Below are positions 26,299 through 34,578 of a DNA stretch of 64,000 bases, piece after piece. The position numbers and the translations under genes were made by a program. The notes beneath the pieces were generated by a model that had not been told where the DNA came from, made no database searches, and worked only from the letters and a program-made list of their open reading frames with translations. The stretch is from Streptomyces sp. WM4235 (GTDB lineage: Bacteria > Actinomycetota > Actinomycetes > Streptomycetales > Streptomycetaceae), in contig NZ_LGDE01000159.1 of the NCBI RefSeq assembly GCF_001279725.1, positions 19,207-83,206 of the forward strand. Reading direction: 5' to 3'. Numbering within the stretch: the first letter of the stretch is position 1; each line of letters opens with the position of its first letter.

Positions 26299-29200
26299 TC
26301 AGTCCCTGCGGACGAGCCACTCCGGCGCGATCCGTTCCGCCCCGCTCACGTTCGTGCCCCGGTGCACCTCGACGACCAGGCCCTCCAGATCCGCGAGCGG
26401 CGACAGGTCCACCGTGCCCAGGCACTCGCTCAGCACCAGCCGCCGCAACCCCCGGAACGCGCGCAACGGCTCCAACGTCCCCTCCAGCGCACACCTGATC
26501 AGGGTCAGCCGGGTCAGCCGCTCGTAGGGCAGGAGCGCCTCGATCGCCACCGGCGCGGCATGCCGGATCTGCAACCCGTCCAGGTCCGGCAGCGGCAGCT
26601 CCCGCGTCAACTGCCGGTACTGGCCGCTCCCGGCGATCGTCAGCGTCCGCACCCCGGGCCACCGGTCGATCCCGTCCAGCGTCATCCGGCGGGCGCCCTG
26701 CCAGATGTGCAGCGCGGCCAGGGTCTCCGCCGCCGGGACGTCCCCGATCCGCCGCTGCTCCGGCTCGAACCCGATGACCAGGGAGCGCAACCCCGCGGCC
26801 CCGGCCAGCGGGGCCAGCGAGAGTCCGTCCCGCAGGTAGCCGAAGGCGAGGCTGTCCGCCGCCAGCTCGGTCACCACCTCGACCCCGGTCACCTGCGGGC
26901 AGTCCAACACCCCCAGATGGCGCAGCGTCGGATGCCCGGCCAGCGGGGACAGGTCGGTCAGCCCCGGATTGCGGTGCATGACCAGCCACTCCAGGTCCCG
27001 CCGGCCCGAGATCGCCGGCGGGATCGGGCCGTCCCAGGTCAGGTGGACCCGGTGGATGTGCCGCAACCGCTCGTAGGTCGCCAACTGCTCGGCCGTGCGC
27101 AGGTGCAGGTGGCCCTCGCGTACGGGCGCCCCGGACAGCACCGCGTCCGCGTACGCCTCGTTGGGGAAGCGCCCCCACGAGTCCGACAGCTCGTGCACCA
27201 CCTCGTACCGGTCGTCCGACCGGAACCCCGCGATGACCTGGAGTGCCCGGTCCCCGCCGACCAGCGCGGCCGTCCGGATCGTCGCGGCTGCCTCGTCCTC
27301 GGTGAGGTCGGCCGGTTCCGGCAGAAGTTCCAGGACCAGTTCCCCCGCCTTGGCCAGCTCCTCGGCCTGCGCGGCCGAACGCGGCGGCAGCAGGTGCGCC
27401 GTACGGGTCTCCACCTCGTGCCACACCTCCGGGTCCAGCTCGGGGGCGTGCTCCAGACAGGCCGCCGCCAGCAGCACCAGCCGGCTGCGGTCCCGTTCGT
27501 TCTCGTCGGCCCGCCGCAGCAACTCCCGCAGCAGGTGGGCCCGTTCGTCGGGTCTGGCGTGTCCGACCGCCATCCGGATCACGTCGTCCCAGGTGTCCTC
27601 GTGCGCGTTGCGCACCAGCACGCCGAAGTCCCGCGCCTCCACGGCCGCCTTCGCCCCCAGGTAGTCCTGGAAGACGCGGTGGACGAACTGCACGGAATCC
27701 GGCACCGGTTCCCGGAGCAGGCCGGAGCGGATCAGCAGATGCCGGAACACCCTGCGCGCACTGCCCTGCGCCCGGACCTGCGGCATCGCGTCGAGCCACT
27801 CGCCGACCATCTCGATCGCCTCCTCGAAGGAGGCCACCAACTGCCCGTTGCGGATGAGCCAGTACGCCAGCCGCTGGAGCAGCACCGTCTGCTCGTCCCG
27901 GCTGAGGTAGACGCCCTCGACCCCCGCTATGTCCCGCTCGGTGTCCCGGCGGACCAGGAGCATGTCCAGCGCGGCGTCGTACAGCTCCTTGCGGGCCCGG
28001 GGCAGATGCATCCGCCGGTCCCGGTTCAGGGCGCACAGCAGGGCGCACATCAGCGGGTTGGTGGCCAGTCGGCCGAGGTCCCGGCGCGTGCTCACCGCCT
28101 GGATGAGCGACTTCTCGTACGTGTCGAGCTGCTCCCGCTCCTGCCCGGAGACGCCCTCCGCCCGGGCGGAGTCGTGCCAGTGCGTGATGAAGGCCCCGAC
28201 GCCGTCCCGCTCCATGGGCAGCAGCGACAGGGGGGAGAAGCCGTGCCCGGTCAGCCAGTCCTCCGGGACGGCCGAGGGGCGGGTGGTGATCACGAACCGG
28301 GCCGTGGGATAGGCGATGAGCAGGGCCCGGAGCCAGGTCTCCGTCCGGTCGCGCAGGCGGGGCGGGACCTCGTCCACCCCGTCGACCAGGACCAGCGCCC
28401 GCCCGGCGGAGAGGAGGGACTCCACCCAGCCGTCCGGTGCCCGCAGCGGCACCCCGGTCGCGCTCAGCCAGTCCTGCGGCATCGGCAGCCCCGCGGGGGA
28501 GTTGAAGGACCGCAGCGGCAGCACGAAGGGGACGAGGAGGTTCCAGTCCCGCAGTCCGGGGCCGAAGGTGCGGCGGGCGGAGTTCAGGGCCAGCCACTGC
28601 ACGAGGGTGCTCTTGCCCGAGCCCGCCGGACCGCGCAGCAGCACCCGCTCGGAGGCGCCGAGGGCCAGTTCGGTGCTCATAGGGGTGGTCCGGCCCGGTT
28701 CCTCCAGGAGTCGCTCGCCGCTGACCGCCAGGCTGATGTACGCCCGGTCCAGCGGCCACTCCCGGCGGGCCTGACTGAAGGTGAGCCCGAACAGTTGGAG
28801 TCGCCCGTGCGCCTCGGCGATGTACCGGCCGTACCGCTCCTCGAAGGCGAGCGCCGCGCGGTCGCCGGTGTGCGAGAGCCGGTCCACCGCCCGGGCCAAC
28901 TCGGCCATCCGGCGGACCAGTTCCACGTCCGCCCGGGCGGAGAAGCCCGGCAGGGTGGTCGCGTACTCCACCACGTGCGTGCAGCACAGTTCGACGAGCC
29001 GGCGGTGGACGGACTCCGCGGCCTCGCTCAGGCCCGCCGCGCGGGGCGGCGGGATCGCCGCCGCCAGGGCCGCCGGTCGCAGGTCCGCGGCGAAGAGGGC
29101 GTCGGCGTCCAGCCGGCCCACCATGGCGAAGGTGTCGGCCACCGAGTCCACCACGGCCGACCGCTCGTGGTCCGGCAGCCGGGCCGCCTCCTCGCCCAGG

Positions 29201-29391
29201 CGGGAGGCCAGGGTGCGGGTGAGTCGGCGGATCTCGGGGTCGCCCAGTTCCGTCGGTCGGCGCAGGCGGCCGGCGGGACGGGCGGGGTGGGCGGTCAGGC
29301 CGGCGCCGGGGGCCCGGGCGAGGAGGGATTTCAGCAGGGTGGTCGCCGCCGTGCCCGCGACCCGTAAGAGAACCGTCTCGAAACCTGTCAT
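26299..29391 (-). CDS. NACHT-LRR STAND ATPase (NLR-like protein)
   Basis: A 1030-aa protein. Residues 1 to about 230 are a helical N-terminal domain (NACHT-associated, possibly the effector), beginning MTGFETVLLRVAGTAATTLLK. Walker A GPAGSGKST is at 254-262, Walker B ALVLVDGVDEVPP at about 332-344, then a sensor FVITTRPSAVP. A winged-helix/helical arm region follows (to about 700). The C-terminal third carries degenerate leucine-rich repeats (LSPLAGHPTLRHLGVLDC, LEPLRAFRGLRRLVLSEC). This is the architecture of animal NLRs and bacterial bNACHT antiphage proteins. No transmembrane helix or nuclease motif is seen. GGGAAGG precedes the ATG. Confidence 0.87.
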   Translation of the reverse strand: MTGFETVLLRVAGTAATTLLKSLLARAPGAGLTAHPARPAGRLRRPTELGDPEIRRLTRTLASRLGEEAARLPDHERSAVVDSVADTFAMVGRLDADALFAADLRPAALAAAIPPPRAAGLSEAAESVHRRLVELCCTHVVEYATTLPGFSARADVELVRRMAELARAVDRLSHTGDRAALAFEERYGRYIAEAHGRLQLFGLTFSQARREWPLDRAYISLAVSGERLLEEPGRTTPMSTELALGASERVLLRGPAGSGKSTLVQWLALNSARRTFGPGLRDWNLLVPFVLPLRSFNSPAGLPMPQDWLSATGVPLRAPDGWVESLLSAGRALVLVDGVDEVPPRLRDRTETWLRALLIAYPTARFVITTRPSAVPEDWLTGHGFSPLSLLPMERDGVGAFITHWHDSARAEGVSGQEREQLDTYEKSLIQAVSTRRDLGRLATNPLMCALLCALNRDRRMHLPRARKELYDAALDMLLVRRDTERDIAGVEGVYLSRDEQTVLLQRLAYWLIRNGQLVASFEEAIEMVGEWLDAMPQVRAQGSARRVFRHLLIRSGLLREPVPDSVQFVHRVFQDYLGAKAAVEARDFGVLVRNAHEDTWDDVIRMAVGHARPDERAHLLRELLRRADENERDRSRLVLLAAACLEHAPELDPEVWHEVETRTAHLLPPRSAAQAEELAKAGELVLELLPEPADLTEDEAAATIRTAALVGGDRALQVIAGFRSDDRYEVVHELSDSWGRFPNEAYADAVLSGAPVREGHLHLRTAEQLATYERLRHIHRVHLTWDGPIPPAISGRRDLEWLVMHRNPGLTDLSPLAGHPTLRHLGVLDCPQVTGVEVVTELAADSLAFGYLRDGLSLAPLAGAAGLRSLVIGFEPEQRRIGDVPAAETLAALHIWQGARRMTLDGIDRWPGVRTLTIAGSGQYRQLTRELPLPDLDGLQIRHAAPVAIEALLPYERLTRLTLIRCALEGTLEPLRAFRGLRRLVLSECLGTVDLSPLADLEGLVVEVHRGTNVSGAERIAPEWLVRRD

Positions 29392-29434
29392 GCCCTGGCC
29401 TTCCCCTCGACCTCGCCATCATCGCTCGAACCGC

Positions 29435-29465
29435 CGGTAACACCGATGGATACCGATCGGTAACA
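29435..29465. promoter_or_regulatory. Palindromic operator candidate between the NACHT and AGMO-like genes
   Basis: TACCGATCGGTA (29451-29462) is a perfect 12-bp palindrome. CGGTAACA occurs at 29435-29442 and again at 29458-29465. So three GGTA/TACC half-sites sit within 31 nt, in the gap between divergent genes. Confidence 0.55.
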
Positions 29466-29494
29466 ACCTCTAGCGGCAGCCCCGAGCCCCGCTC

Positions 29495-29500
29495 TATGGT
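29495..29500 (+). promoter_or_regulatory. Leaderless -10 (TATGGT) for the AGMO-like gene
   Basis: TATGGT plus 6 nt then ATG at 29507, with no Shine-Dalgarno. No good -35 hexamer was found, so an activator may be needed. Confidence 0.5.
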
Positions 29501-29506
29501 GCGGAC

Positions 29507-30490
29507 ATGCCGAACCTGCCCGATGTCGTGCTGTGGTCCATACCAGCCTTCGTGCTGCTCACCGTCATCGAGGTGGTCAGTTACCGGCTCCATCCCGACG
29601 AGGATGCCGCCGGCTACGACACCAAGGACGCCGCCACGAGCATCACCATGGGGCTGGGCAGCATCGGCTTCGACCTGCTCTGGAAGATCCCGGTCGTCGC
29701 GGTCTTCACCGCCGTCTACGAACTCACCCCGCTGCGCGTGCCGTTCCTGTGGTGGACCGCCCTGCTGATGCTCCTCGTCCAGGACTTCCTGTACTACTGG
29801 CAGCACCGCCTCCACCACGTGATCCGCATCCTGTGGGCCTGCCACGTGGTCCACCACAGCAGCAAGCGGTTCAACCTCACCACCGCCCTGCGCCAGCCCT
29901 GGACCAGTGCCACCACCTGGTGGTTCTACCTGCCCATGGTGGCGCTCGGCGTCCACCCGGCGGCGATCCCGTTCTGCTACGGAATCAACCTGCTCTACCA
30001 GTTCTGGGTCCACACCGAGCGCATCGGGAAGCTGCCGCGGCCCTACGAGTACGTCTTCAACACCCCCTCCCACCACCGCGTCCACCACGCCTCGCAGGGC
30101 GGCTACCTGGACCGCAACTTCGGCGGCATCCTGATCATCTGGGACCGTCTGTTCGGGTCCTGGGTCGGGGAGACCGACCGGCCCGTCTACGGGCTCACCA
30201 AGAACATCGCCACCCACAACCCGCTGCGCGTGGCCACCCACGAATACGCCGCCATCGCCCGCGACGTACGCGCCGCCGGAAGTTGGAGCGAGCGCGCCGG
30301 CCGGGTCTTCCGCGGCCCCGGCTGGCAGCCCGCCGCGGCCACCGCCCCGGGCTCCCCGCCCACCGCCCCCGTTCCCGCCCCGGGCTCCCCGGGCGGCGAA
30401 CCGGCACCGGCATCGGCGCCGCAGCCCCCACAGCCCTCGTCTGCCTCGCCTGCCTCGTCGAAGGCCCCCGCCTCCGAGCACGCCGCGTGA
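29507..30490 (+). CDS. Fatty-acid-hydroxylase superfamily membrane protein, AGMO/TMEM195-like
   Basis: A 327-aa membrane di-iron protein usually labelled sterol desaturase. The His boxes are HRLHH (about 101-105), HVVHHSS (about 114-120) and SHHRVHH (about 190-196). The stretch from FNLTTALRQ through INLLYQFWVHTE, NTPSHHRVHH and FGGILIIWDRLFG closely follows human alkylglycerol monooxygenase as I remember it, closer than C-5 sterol desaturase. AGMO cleaves alkyl ether lipids using tetrahydrobiopterin. Four to five hydrophobic spans; the last 45 residues are a Pro/Ala/Ser tail. It overlaps the lysoplasmalogenase-like gene by GTGA. Confidence 0.88.
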   Translation: MPNLPDVVLWSIPAFVLLTVIEVVSYRLHPDEDAAGYDTKDAATSITMGLGSIGFDLLWKIPVVAVFTAVYELTPLRVPFLWWTALLMLLVQDFLYYWQHRLHHVIRILWACHVVHHSSKRFNLTTALRQPWTSATTWWFYLPMVALGVHPAAIPFCYGINLLYQFWVHTERIGKLPRPYEYVFNTPSHHRVHHASQGGYLDRNFGGILIIWDRLFGSWVGETDRPVYGLTKNIATHNPLRVATHEYAAIARDVRAAGSWSERAGRVFRGPGWQPAAATAPGSPPTAPVPAPGSPGGEPAPASAPQPPQPSSASPASSKAPASEHAA

Positions 30491-31170
30491 GCGCCACCGA
30501 GTCCCGCACGCCGTCCTGGGCGCGGGACACCGCGTCCGGCGGCGGACGACGGGCCCTCGCCGGCCGGATCGCCCTCGCCGGGTTCGCCGTGGCCGCGGCC
30601 GTCGACCTCGGCTCGCTCCTCGCCGACTGGCACCTCGGGCACGTCATCGCCAAACCGCTGCTGATGCCGCTGCTCGTCGCCCACGTGATCGCGCTCGGCG
30701 CCCCCCGACTGCTGGTCGCCGCCCTGCTGTTCGGCTGGGGCGGGGACCTGGCGCTCCTCTTCGACGCCGATGCCGCGTTCCTGGTCGGCATGGGCTCCTT
30801 CGCCCTCGGTCACGTCTGCTACCTCGTGCTCTTCGGCCGGCGCGCGACCAACCCGCTCCTCGGCGGCGCGTACGCCCTCGCCCTCGTCGCCACCGTCGCG
30901 CTGCTCTGGAGCGACCTGCCGGCCGAGCTGCGCGTCCCCGTCGCCGGATACAGCCTGCTGCTCACCGCCATGGCCTACCGCTCCAGTGCCCTCGGAGTGC
31001 GTGCCGGGATCGGCGGCGCGCTGTTCCTGCTGTCCGACACCCTCATCGCGACCGGGGTCGCCGAGTGGCCCCAGTTGCCCCGGCCCGACTTCTGGATCAT
31101 GGCCACCTACCTGGCGGCCCAGTACCTGCTGGCCACCGGCGTGCGCCCCCGGGAGGCAGGCGTACGGTAG
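30487..31170 (+). CDS. Lysoplasmalogenase-like (YhhN/TMEM86 family) membrane protein
   Basis: A 227-aa protein with about eight hydrophobic segments and family blocks KPLLMPLL, LLFGWGGDLALLF, FALGHVCYLVLF, GALFLLSDTLIA and WIMATYLAAQYLLATG. Conserved acidic residues lie inside membrane segments (GGDLAL, SDTL), as in TMEM86, which hydrolyses the vinyl-ether bond of lysoplasmalogens. The GTG start overlaps the stop of the AGMO-like gene, so the two are translationally coupled. Together they suggest ether-lipid cleavage (inference). Confidence 0.88.
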   Translation: MSATESRTPSWARDTASGGGRRALAGRIALAGFAVAAAVDLGSLLADWHLGHVIAKPLLMPLLVAHVIALGAPRLLVAALLFGWGGDLALLFDADAAFLVGMGSFALGHVCYLVLFGRRATNPLLGGAYALALVATVALLWSDLPAELRVPVAGYSLLLTAMAYRSSALGVRAGIGGALFLLSDTLIATGVAEWPQLPRPDFWIMATYLAAQYLLATGVRPREAGVR

Positions 31171-31229
31171 GGGAGCCCACAAGGCGGGTCCTGCCCACAC
31201 CACCCCCCGATCCGGAGGACTGCACCACC

Positions 31230-32273
31230 ATGCGCGCCACCGTCATCCACGCCCCGCACGACATCCGCGTGGAGGAGGTGCCCGACGCCGCGATCCGGCG
31301 TCCCGAGGACGCCGTCGTCCGCGTACTGCGCGCCTGCATCTGCGGCAGCGACCTCTGGGCCTACCGCGGCGAGGCCGCGCGAGAGCCCGGACAGCGGATC
31401 GGCCACGAGTTCCTCGGCATCGTCGAGGAGACCGGCTCCGCCGTCACCGACCTGCGCGCCGGCGACCTCGTCGTCGCCCCCTTCATGTGGTCCGACGGCA
31501 CCTGCCGGCACTGCGTCGAAGGCCTCCACACGTCCTGCGTGGACGGCGGCTTCTGGGGCTCGGTCGGTCACGACGGCGGCCAGGGCGAGGCCGTCCGCGT
31601 TCCGCACGCCGACGGCACCCTGGTCAAGCTGCCCGCCGACGCCGCCTCCGACGACCACCTGCTGACCGCCCTGCTGGCGCTGTCCGACGTCATGGGCACC
31701 GGCCACCACGCGGCGCTCGGCGCCGGCGTCCGCAAGGGCTCCACGGTCGCCGTCGTCGGTGACGGCGCGGTCGGCCTGTGCGGCGTCCTCGCCGCGAAGC
31801 GCCTCGGCGCCGACCGGATCATCGCGCTGGGCCGCCACACCGCCCGTACGGACATCGCCACGCTCTTCGGCGCCACCGACATCGTCGCCGAACGCGGCGA
31901 GGCCGCCGAGGCGGCCGTCCGCGAACTGACCGCCGGCGAGGGCGCGCACGCGGTCATCGAGGCCGTCGGCACCGAACAGTCCATGCGCACGGCCGTCAAC
32001 ATCACCCGCGACGGCGGATCCATCGGCTACGTCGGCGTCCCGCACGGCAGCGGCACCGGCCTGGACCTCGACGTGATGTTCGACCGCAACCTGACCCTGC
32101 GCGGCGGCGTCGCGCCGGTGCGCGCGTACATCCCGGAGCTGCTCGCGGACGTGCTCAGCGGCGCGATCGACCCCTCCCCGGTCTTCGACCGGGCGGTCTC
32201 CCTGGACGAGGTCCCGGACGGCTACCGCGCGATGGACGACCGCAGCGCGCTCAAGGTGCTCATCAAGCCGTAG
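31230..32273 (+). CDS. Zinc-dependent medium-chain alcohol dehydrogenase
   Basis: A 347-aa MDR enzyme. Catalytic-zinc ligands are Cys in CICGSDLW (about 36-38) and GHEF; the Rossmann motif is VAVVGDGAVGLCGVL. The structural-zinc loop reads SDGTCRHCVEGLHTSC, with only three of the usual four Cys, the first being replaced. The substrate is not known. The gene begins 60 nt after the lysoplasmalogenase-like gene with GGAGGA upstream, and a terminator follows, so all three may form one transcript. Processing the fatty aldehydes released by the first two enzymes would fit (inference). Confidence 0.88.
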   Translation: MRATVIHAPHDIRVEEVPDAAIRRPEDAVVRVLRACICGSDLWAYRGEAAREPGQRIGHEFLGIVEETGSAVTDLRAGDLVVAPFMWSDGTCRHCVEGLHTSCVDGGFWGSVGHDGGQGEAVRVPHADGTLVKLPADAASDDHLLTALLALSDVMGTGHHAALGAGVRKGSTVAVVGDGAVGLCGVLAAKRLGADRIIALGRHTARTDIATLFGATDIVAERGEAAEAAVRELTAGEGAHAVIEAVGTEQSMRTAVNITRDGGSIGYVGVPHGSGTGLDLDVMFDRNLTLRGGVAPVRAYIPELLADVLSGAIDPSPVFDRAVSLDEVPDGYRAMDDRSALKVLIKP

Positions 32274-32297
32274 GCATCACCGGGCGGTACGGAACGC

Positions 32298-32333
32298 AAG
32301 GGGCCGGTCGGGGAGTACCCCGACCGGCCCCTT
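32298..32333 (+). terminator. Terminator after the alcohol dehydrogenase gene
   Basis: 16-bp perfect stem AAGGGGCCGGTCGGGG / CCCCGACCGGCCCCTT with a 4-nt loop, between convergent genes. It may work in both directions. Confidence 0.85.
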
Positions 32334-32394
32334 CACGTGTCCGGCCCGCCCCACGCGTCACCTCACGCGCGCGTGGGCCACGCCTACGCCATGC

Positions 32395-33942
32395 CTACTT
32401 CACGGCGCGGAGCGCGTTCACCACGCCGGAGCCGTAGTAGCCGGTCTGGCCCCACTTGCTCTTGCAGGTGGTGGCGTCGATCAGCGCGCCGGCGCCGTCG
32501 TAGATCTTGTCCGGGCAGGCCTGCTTCGTGGCCTGGGCCTTCAGCAGCGCCTGGAGCTGCGACGGCGTGGCGGAGGGGTGCTTGCTCTTCAGCAGCGCCA
32601 CGACGCCCGCGACGTGCGGGGCGGCCATCGAGGTGCCCTGCTTGTAGCCGTAGCCGCCGCCCGGAAGGGTCGACAGCACCCGGCCGTTGGCGTCCGGCGT
32701 GGCCGGCACCTGCCACTTGTCGCCACCGGGGCCCGCGACGTCGGCGACGCCCAGCCCGTAGCTGGAGTAGTACGACCGAAGGCCCTGGTCGCCGGTGGCG
32801 GTCACGGTGACCACGCCGGGGAGCTGGGTGGGAAGGTCGAGGCAGACCTTCGGGTCGATGGTGCGCGGCACGGCGGTGGTGTCGTTCGGGCTGGTGGTGT
32901 CCTCGATCGAGGGACCGGCCAGGTCGTGGTCGGAGTTGCCGGCCGAGGCCACGCTCAGGACACCCTTGCGCTCCGCGTACTTCGTCGCCCGCGCGATGGC
33001 CTCCACCAGCGCCTTCTGGTCGTCGTCCGACTTGCAGGTGTAGTTCCACGGGTCGACGTAGTAGCTGTTGTTGGTCACCTCGATCCCCTTCTCGGCGGCG
33101 AACATGAAGCCGCAGACGACGGCCTCGGTGTAGAAGAGGCTGGTCCCGGGCTCGCTCACCTTGATGGCGGCGACCTTCACGCCGGGCGCGACACCGCTGA
33201 TGCCGATGTCGTTGCGCGCGGCGGCGATGGTGCCCGCGACGTGGGTGCCGTGGTCGCTGCCGTCGGCGTACGGACGCCAGGCGCCCTCGGTGGTGTCGGG
33301 GACACCGCCCACGCAGTTCGCGGACTGGCCCTTGGAGAAGTTCGGGGCGAGGTCCGGGTGGGTGTCGTCCACACCCGTGTCGATGACGCCGACCGTCACG
33401 TTGCGGCTGCCGTCGTTGATCTTGTGGGCCTCGTCGGCCTTGATCGCCCGCAGGTCCCACTGGTTCGACTCCAGGGGCTCCTGGCCCGCCGTGGCCTTCG
33501 CCGCCGCCTTCGCGGCGTCCGCCGCGCTCAGCCGCTGGGTGGCGCCCTCCTCGGTGGTCTGCACCGGGGACAGCGGGGCCGTCCGGGTGGCGCCGACCGA
33601 CACGAACAGGCTGCGCTGGGCGCGCAGTTGCTTGGCGAAGTCGGGGTTCTGGGAGTGCGCGACGACGACCCCGATCTGCTCGTGCGAGGTCACCACCGTT
33701 CCGCCGGCCTTCTCGATGGCCTTCTTCGCCTGCTTCACCGTCCCGTACGCGGTCAGGTTCGCCACGTACGACAGCTTGGGGCCGGAGGTGTCGGGCTTGG
33801 CCGTCGCCACCGCGTCCGCCGTGTTGCCCAGCGGGGCGGCGGACGCCGCGACGGAGGGAAGGAGGGCGAGCGAGGCGGTGAGTGCCAGTCCGACCGGAAC
33901 GGCGAGTGCGCGCCGCCGGTGACCGGTTCCCAGGTGAGCCAT
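32395..33942 (-). CDS. Secreted subtilisin-like serine protease (S8)
   Basis: A 515-aa secreted protease. Signal peptide about 1-38 (basic RRRALAVPVG then a hydrophobic run ending near ASA). An inhibitor_I9-type propeptide lies at about 45-120. The catalytic triad is Asp in GVIDTGVDDTHPDL, His in DHGTHVAGT and Ser in GTSMAAPHVAG. There are several Cys in the catalytic domain. The ATG is at the end of a 258-nt region that also serves the DUF485 gene. An S. coelicolor orthologue (SCO1824, recalled) is under developmental control. Confidence 0.95.
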   Translation of the reverse strand: MAHLGTGHRRRALAVPVGLALTASLALLPSVAASAAPLGNTADAVATAKPDTSGPKLSYVANLTAYGTVKQAKKAIEKAGGTVVTSHEQIGVVVAHSQNPDFAKQLRAQRSLFVSVGATRTAPLSPVQTTEEGATQRLSAADAAKAAAKATAGQEPLESNQWDLRAIKADEAHKINDGSRNVTVGVIDTGVDDTHPDLAPNFSKGQSANCVGGVPDTTEGAWRPYADGSDHGTHVAGTIAAARNDIGISGVAPGVKVAAIKVSEPGTSLFYTEAVVCGFMFAAEKGIEVTNNSYYVDPWNYTCKSDDDQKALVEAIARATKYAERKGVLSVASAGNSDHDLAGPSIEDTTSPNDTTAVPRTIDPKVCLDLPTQLPGVVTVTATGDQGLRSYYSSYGLGVADVAGPGGDKWQVPATPDANGRVLSTLPGGGYGYKQGTSMAAPHVAGVVALLKSKHPSATPSQLQALLKAQATKQACPDKIYDGAGALIDATTCKSKWGQTGYYGSGVVNALRAVK

Positions 33943-34200
33943 GGGTTCTCCACATCATCCTGAAAAAGGCCGTGCGGGCACGGTTGCGCCCGACGGGTTC
34001 ATGACACAGGAACCTAGTGCTGTCGTTCGGTCTTGCGCCATCAGTTCGAGGAATCAGTTTCCAATGAATCAACTGGGGTTGAACCGTCTCGACACGCCGT
34101 CCGTGCCGTTGACAGGGGGGATCAGCGTCACCATCCCCCTCGCACGGATGTTGTTTCATCCGTCGTCCCCCCTGCACCCGCGTCACAAGGAGAGCCCCCC

Positions 34201-34578
34201 GTGACCCTCGAAGCAGCAGCCCCACCACCACCGCCCGGCGGCGCGGGGCCGCACCACCCGACCGGCCCCACCGCCGAAGAGTTCACGAGCGTCCAGAACA
34301 GCCCCGAGTTCGCCGAACTGCGCGGCTCCTACCGCTCGTTCGCCTTCCCGCTCACCGTGGCGTTCCTCGCCTGGTACCTGCTCTACGTGCTGCTGTCCAA
34401 CTACGCGGGCGGCTTCATGGGGACCAGGCTCTTCGGGAACATCAACGTCGCCCTCGTCCTCGGCCTCGGCCAGTTCGCGACCACCTTCCTGATCGCCTGG
34501 CTGTACTCGCGGCACGCCGCCGCGAAGCTCGACCCCAAGGCCTCGGCCATCAAGGCGCGGATGGAGGCCGGGGAATGA
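34201..34578 (+). CDS. DUF485 membrane protein
   Basis: A 125-aa protein: a Pro-rich N-terminus, a DUF485 core beginning SPEFAELRGSYRSFAFPLTVAFLAWYLLY with two transmembrane helices, and a charged C-terminus ending KARMEAGE. DUF485 proteins accompany ActP acetate permeases. The GTG at 34201 has AAGGAG upstream; the longer open frame to 34033 is unsupported. It overlaps actP by ATGA. Confidence 0.92.
   Translation: MTLEAAAPPPPPGGAGPHHPTGPTAEEFTSVQNSPEFAELRGSYRSFAFPLTVAFLAWYLLYVLLSNYAGGFMGTRLFGNINVALVLGLGQFATTFLIAWLYSRHAAAKLDPKASAIKARMEAGE

Noticed and set aside
26228..30481. Minus-strand open frame of 1417 codons
   Set aside because: It overlaps the real NACHT frame in another phase and the AGMO-like gene on the opposite strand. 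Its composition is Arg/Gly/Ala/Pro-rich without motifs.
29507..30490. Plain sterol desaturase annotation
   Set aside because: His boxes alone cannot separate the subfamilies; the residues around them favour an AGMO-like assignment, so I did not adopt the generic name as a function.
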